Assembly: GCA_951804985.1 (NCBI GenBank)
Contig: OX638130.1
Location: forward strand, 84,996,583-85,060,582
Origin: Dryomyza anilis
Lineage: Eukaryota > Arthropoda > Insecta > Diptera > Dryomyzidae
DNA length: 64,000 nucleotides
Reading direction: 5' to 3'
The notes beneath the pieces are model-generated. The model saw nothing but the letters and a program-made list of their open reading frames with translations. It made no database searches and was not told the origin of the DNA. The position numbers and the translations under genes are program-made. Below are positions 63,220-64,000 of the stretch, piece after piece (within the stretch, counting starts at the first letter, position 1; each line of letters starts with the position of its first letter).

Positions 63220-64000
63220 ATATACAAATACAGAGATATAAATATAAAGCATTGAATAACAAATTATTTGTAGTACCTAATATAAATTTAAAATATAGTT
63301 TCTCGAACACGCACTTAAAGTGGACTTTCCTACTGGTACTGTGCTGACCTATAAAACATGCACCAACTCATCTGCACATCCCACACTCAGCAGTCATCGC
63401 TTGCATGCTGTTGACAATGAATAAGATGATTTTCTAATTCAATTACTATTCAAATCATATTTTATTTAATATGCGCAAAAGAAGGCACCGCACTGTGACT
63501 CATAACAATGCCAGGCATGTATTCTGCGGTTTATCCGCCCCCATACCACAAATCCTGTTCCGGCAGCATCCTTTGAAGCACGAGAAACAGCGCGAAGCCA
63601 CACCGCAGCAAAGGAGGCACGAAAAAATTTGATTTGATTCAATTTCGTGTGTAATAACTTTGGATTCATTTGCATTTGCCACAGAGTAAGTAACGTGATT
63701 TGTAACGTGATTTGATGTCACGCTGTGAAAAATCGTTGGCGGTTTTGTACAAAATCAGCTGCTTTATGATTTCATTTGTGTCTTATTTTTTTGTATTTCT
63801 TTTTGTGAAGTGTGTGGTGTGGGAAAAAAGTGCCAAAATGAAAACAAACAAGTTTTCATGAATATAATTAGTGTTCATTACAGCAGCCTCCACTCGATGA
63901 CAAACTCACACGCTCTCGCACAGAAAGCATATTTCGTTGATATTTCGCAAAAAAGAAGAAAATTAAAAAAGGAATATTGAAACACAAATGGAAATCATCA
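63220..64000 (+). other. Right-edge region, possible non-coding first exon of the next gene
   Basis: The interval 63480-63690 is GC-richer than its surroundings and ends in a strong donor-like CACAGAGTAAGT (exon end near 63686). A TTCATTACAG acceptor-like sequence lies near 63882. The only ATG frames are short. This could be a 5' UTR exon of a gene to the right, but nothing proves transcription. Confidence 0.25.

Noticed and set aside
63500..63721. Minus-strand Cys-rich frames at the right edge
   Set aside because: Short and overlapping in different frames, with no leader, domain or splice support.

Overview
This is AT-rich nuclear DNA of an insect, almost certainly a higher fly (Diptera, Brachycera; tephritid-like, but the species is not proven). 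The basis is short 52-67 bp GT-AG introns, divergent chemosensory ionotropic receptor (IR) genes, and many copies of a (GTCY)n-bearing repeat of the mini-me/DINE-1 type known from dipterans. There is no bacterial or phage content. Most of the window is transposable-element (TE) DNA.

The functional content is a cluster of five paralogous divergent IRs, which are ligand-gated channel subunits of the iGluR superfamily: IR-A (+, 5305-7238), IR-B (+, 18933-25957), IR-C (-, 34718-31172), IR-D (+, 38045-40069) and IR-E (-, 45390-40343). A sixth, partial signal-peptide exon lies at the left edge (-, 138-1) and may open another such gene. I rebuilt all five by hand from splice sites. Each has three coding exons with intron phases 2 then 0. 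Exon 1 carries the signal peptide and the start of the ectodomain. Exon 2 carries the rest of the amino-terminal region and S1. Exon 3 carries the end of S1, three membrane segments and S2. Four of the five share an S2 signature (xIFxQQxxIYxxKHSFL-like); IR-A has lost most of it. They look like the Ir7-type group of divergent IRs, but that placement is from motif style only.

Layout: 0-5 kb holds remnants of non-LTR retrotransposons, a SINE and MITEs. 5.3-7.2 kb is IR-A. 7.4-18.4 kb is nested MITEs, a (TA)n tract, a Helitron carrying about 1.1 kb of a 15-bp satellite, SINEs and a LINE 3' end. 18.9-26 kb is IR-B, with a 5-kb TE-filled intron. 26-31 kb is intergenic with mini-me copies. 31.2-34.8 kb is IR-C, with a 1-kb purine/pyrimidine-asymmetric intron. 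34.8-38 kb is MITEs and a SINE. 38-45.4 kb is IR-D and IR-E, converging 273 bp apart. 45.9-52.8 kb holds a 3-kb duplicated block with a mini-me copy at the junction. 53-64 kb is nested foldback elements, mini-me copies, SINEs and unassigned DNA.

IRs of this kind normally work in heteromeric complexes with co-receptors such as Ir25a or Ir76b, which are not in this window. I found no convincing new biological system. The items most worth following are the IR cluster with its fixed gene structure and signature, the satellite-bearing Helitron, the SINE subfamily with a duplicated anticodon-arm segment, and the duplicated block.
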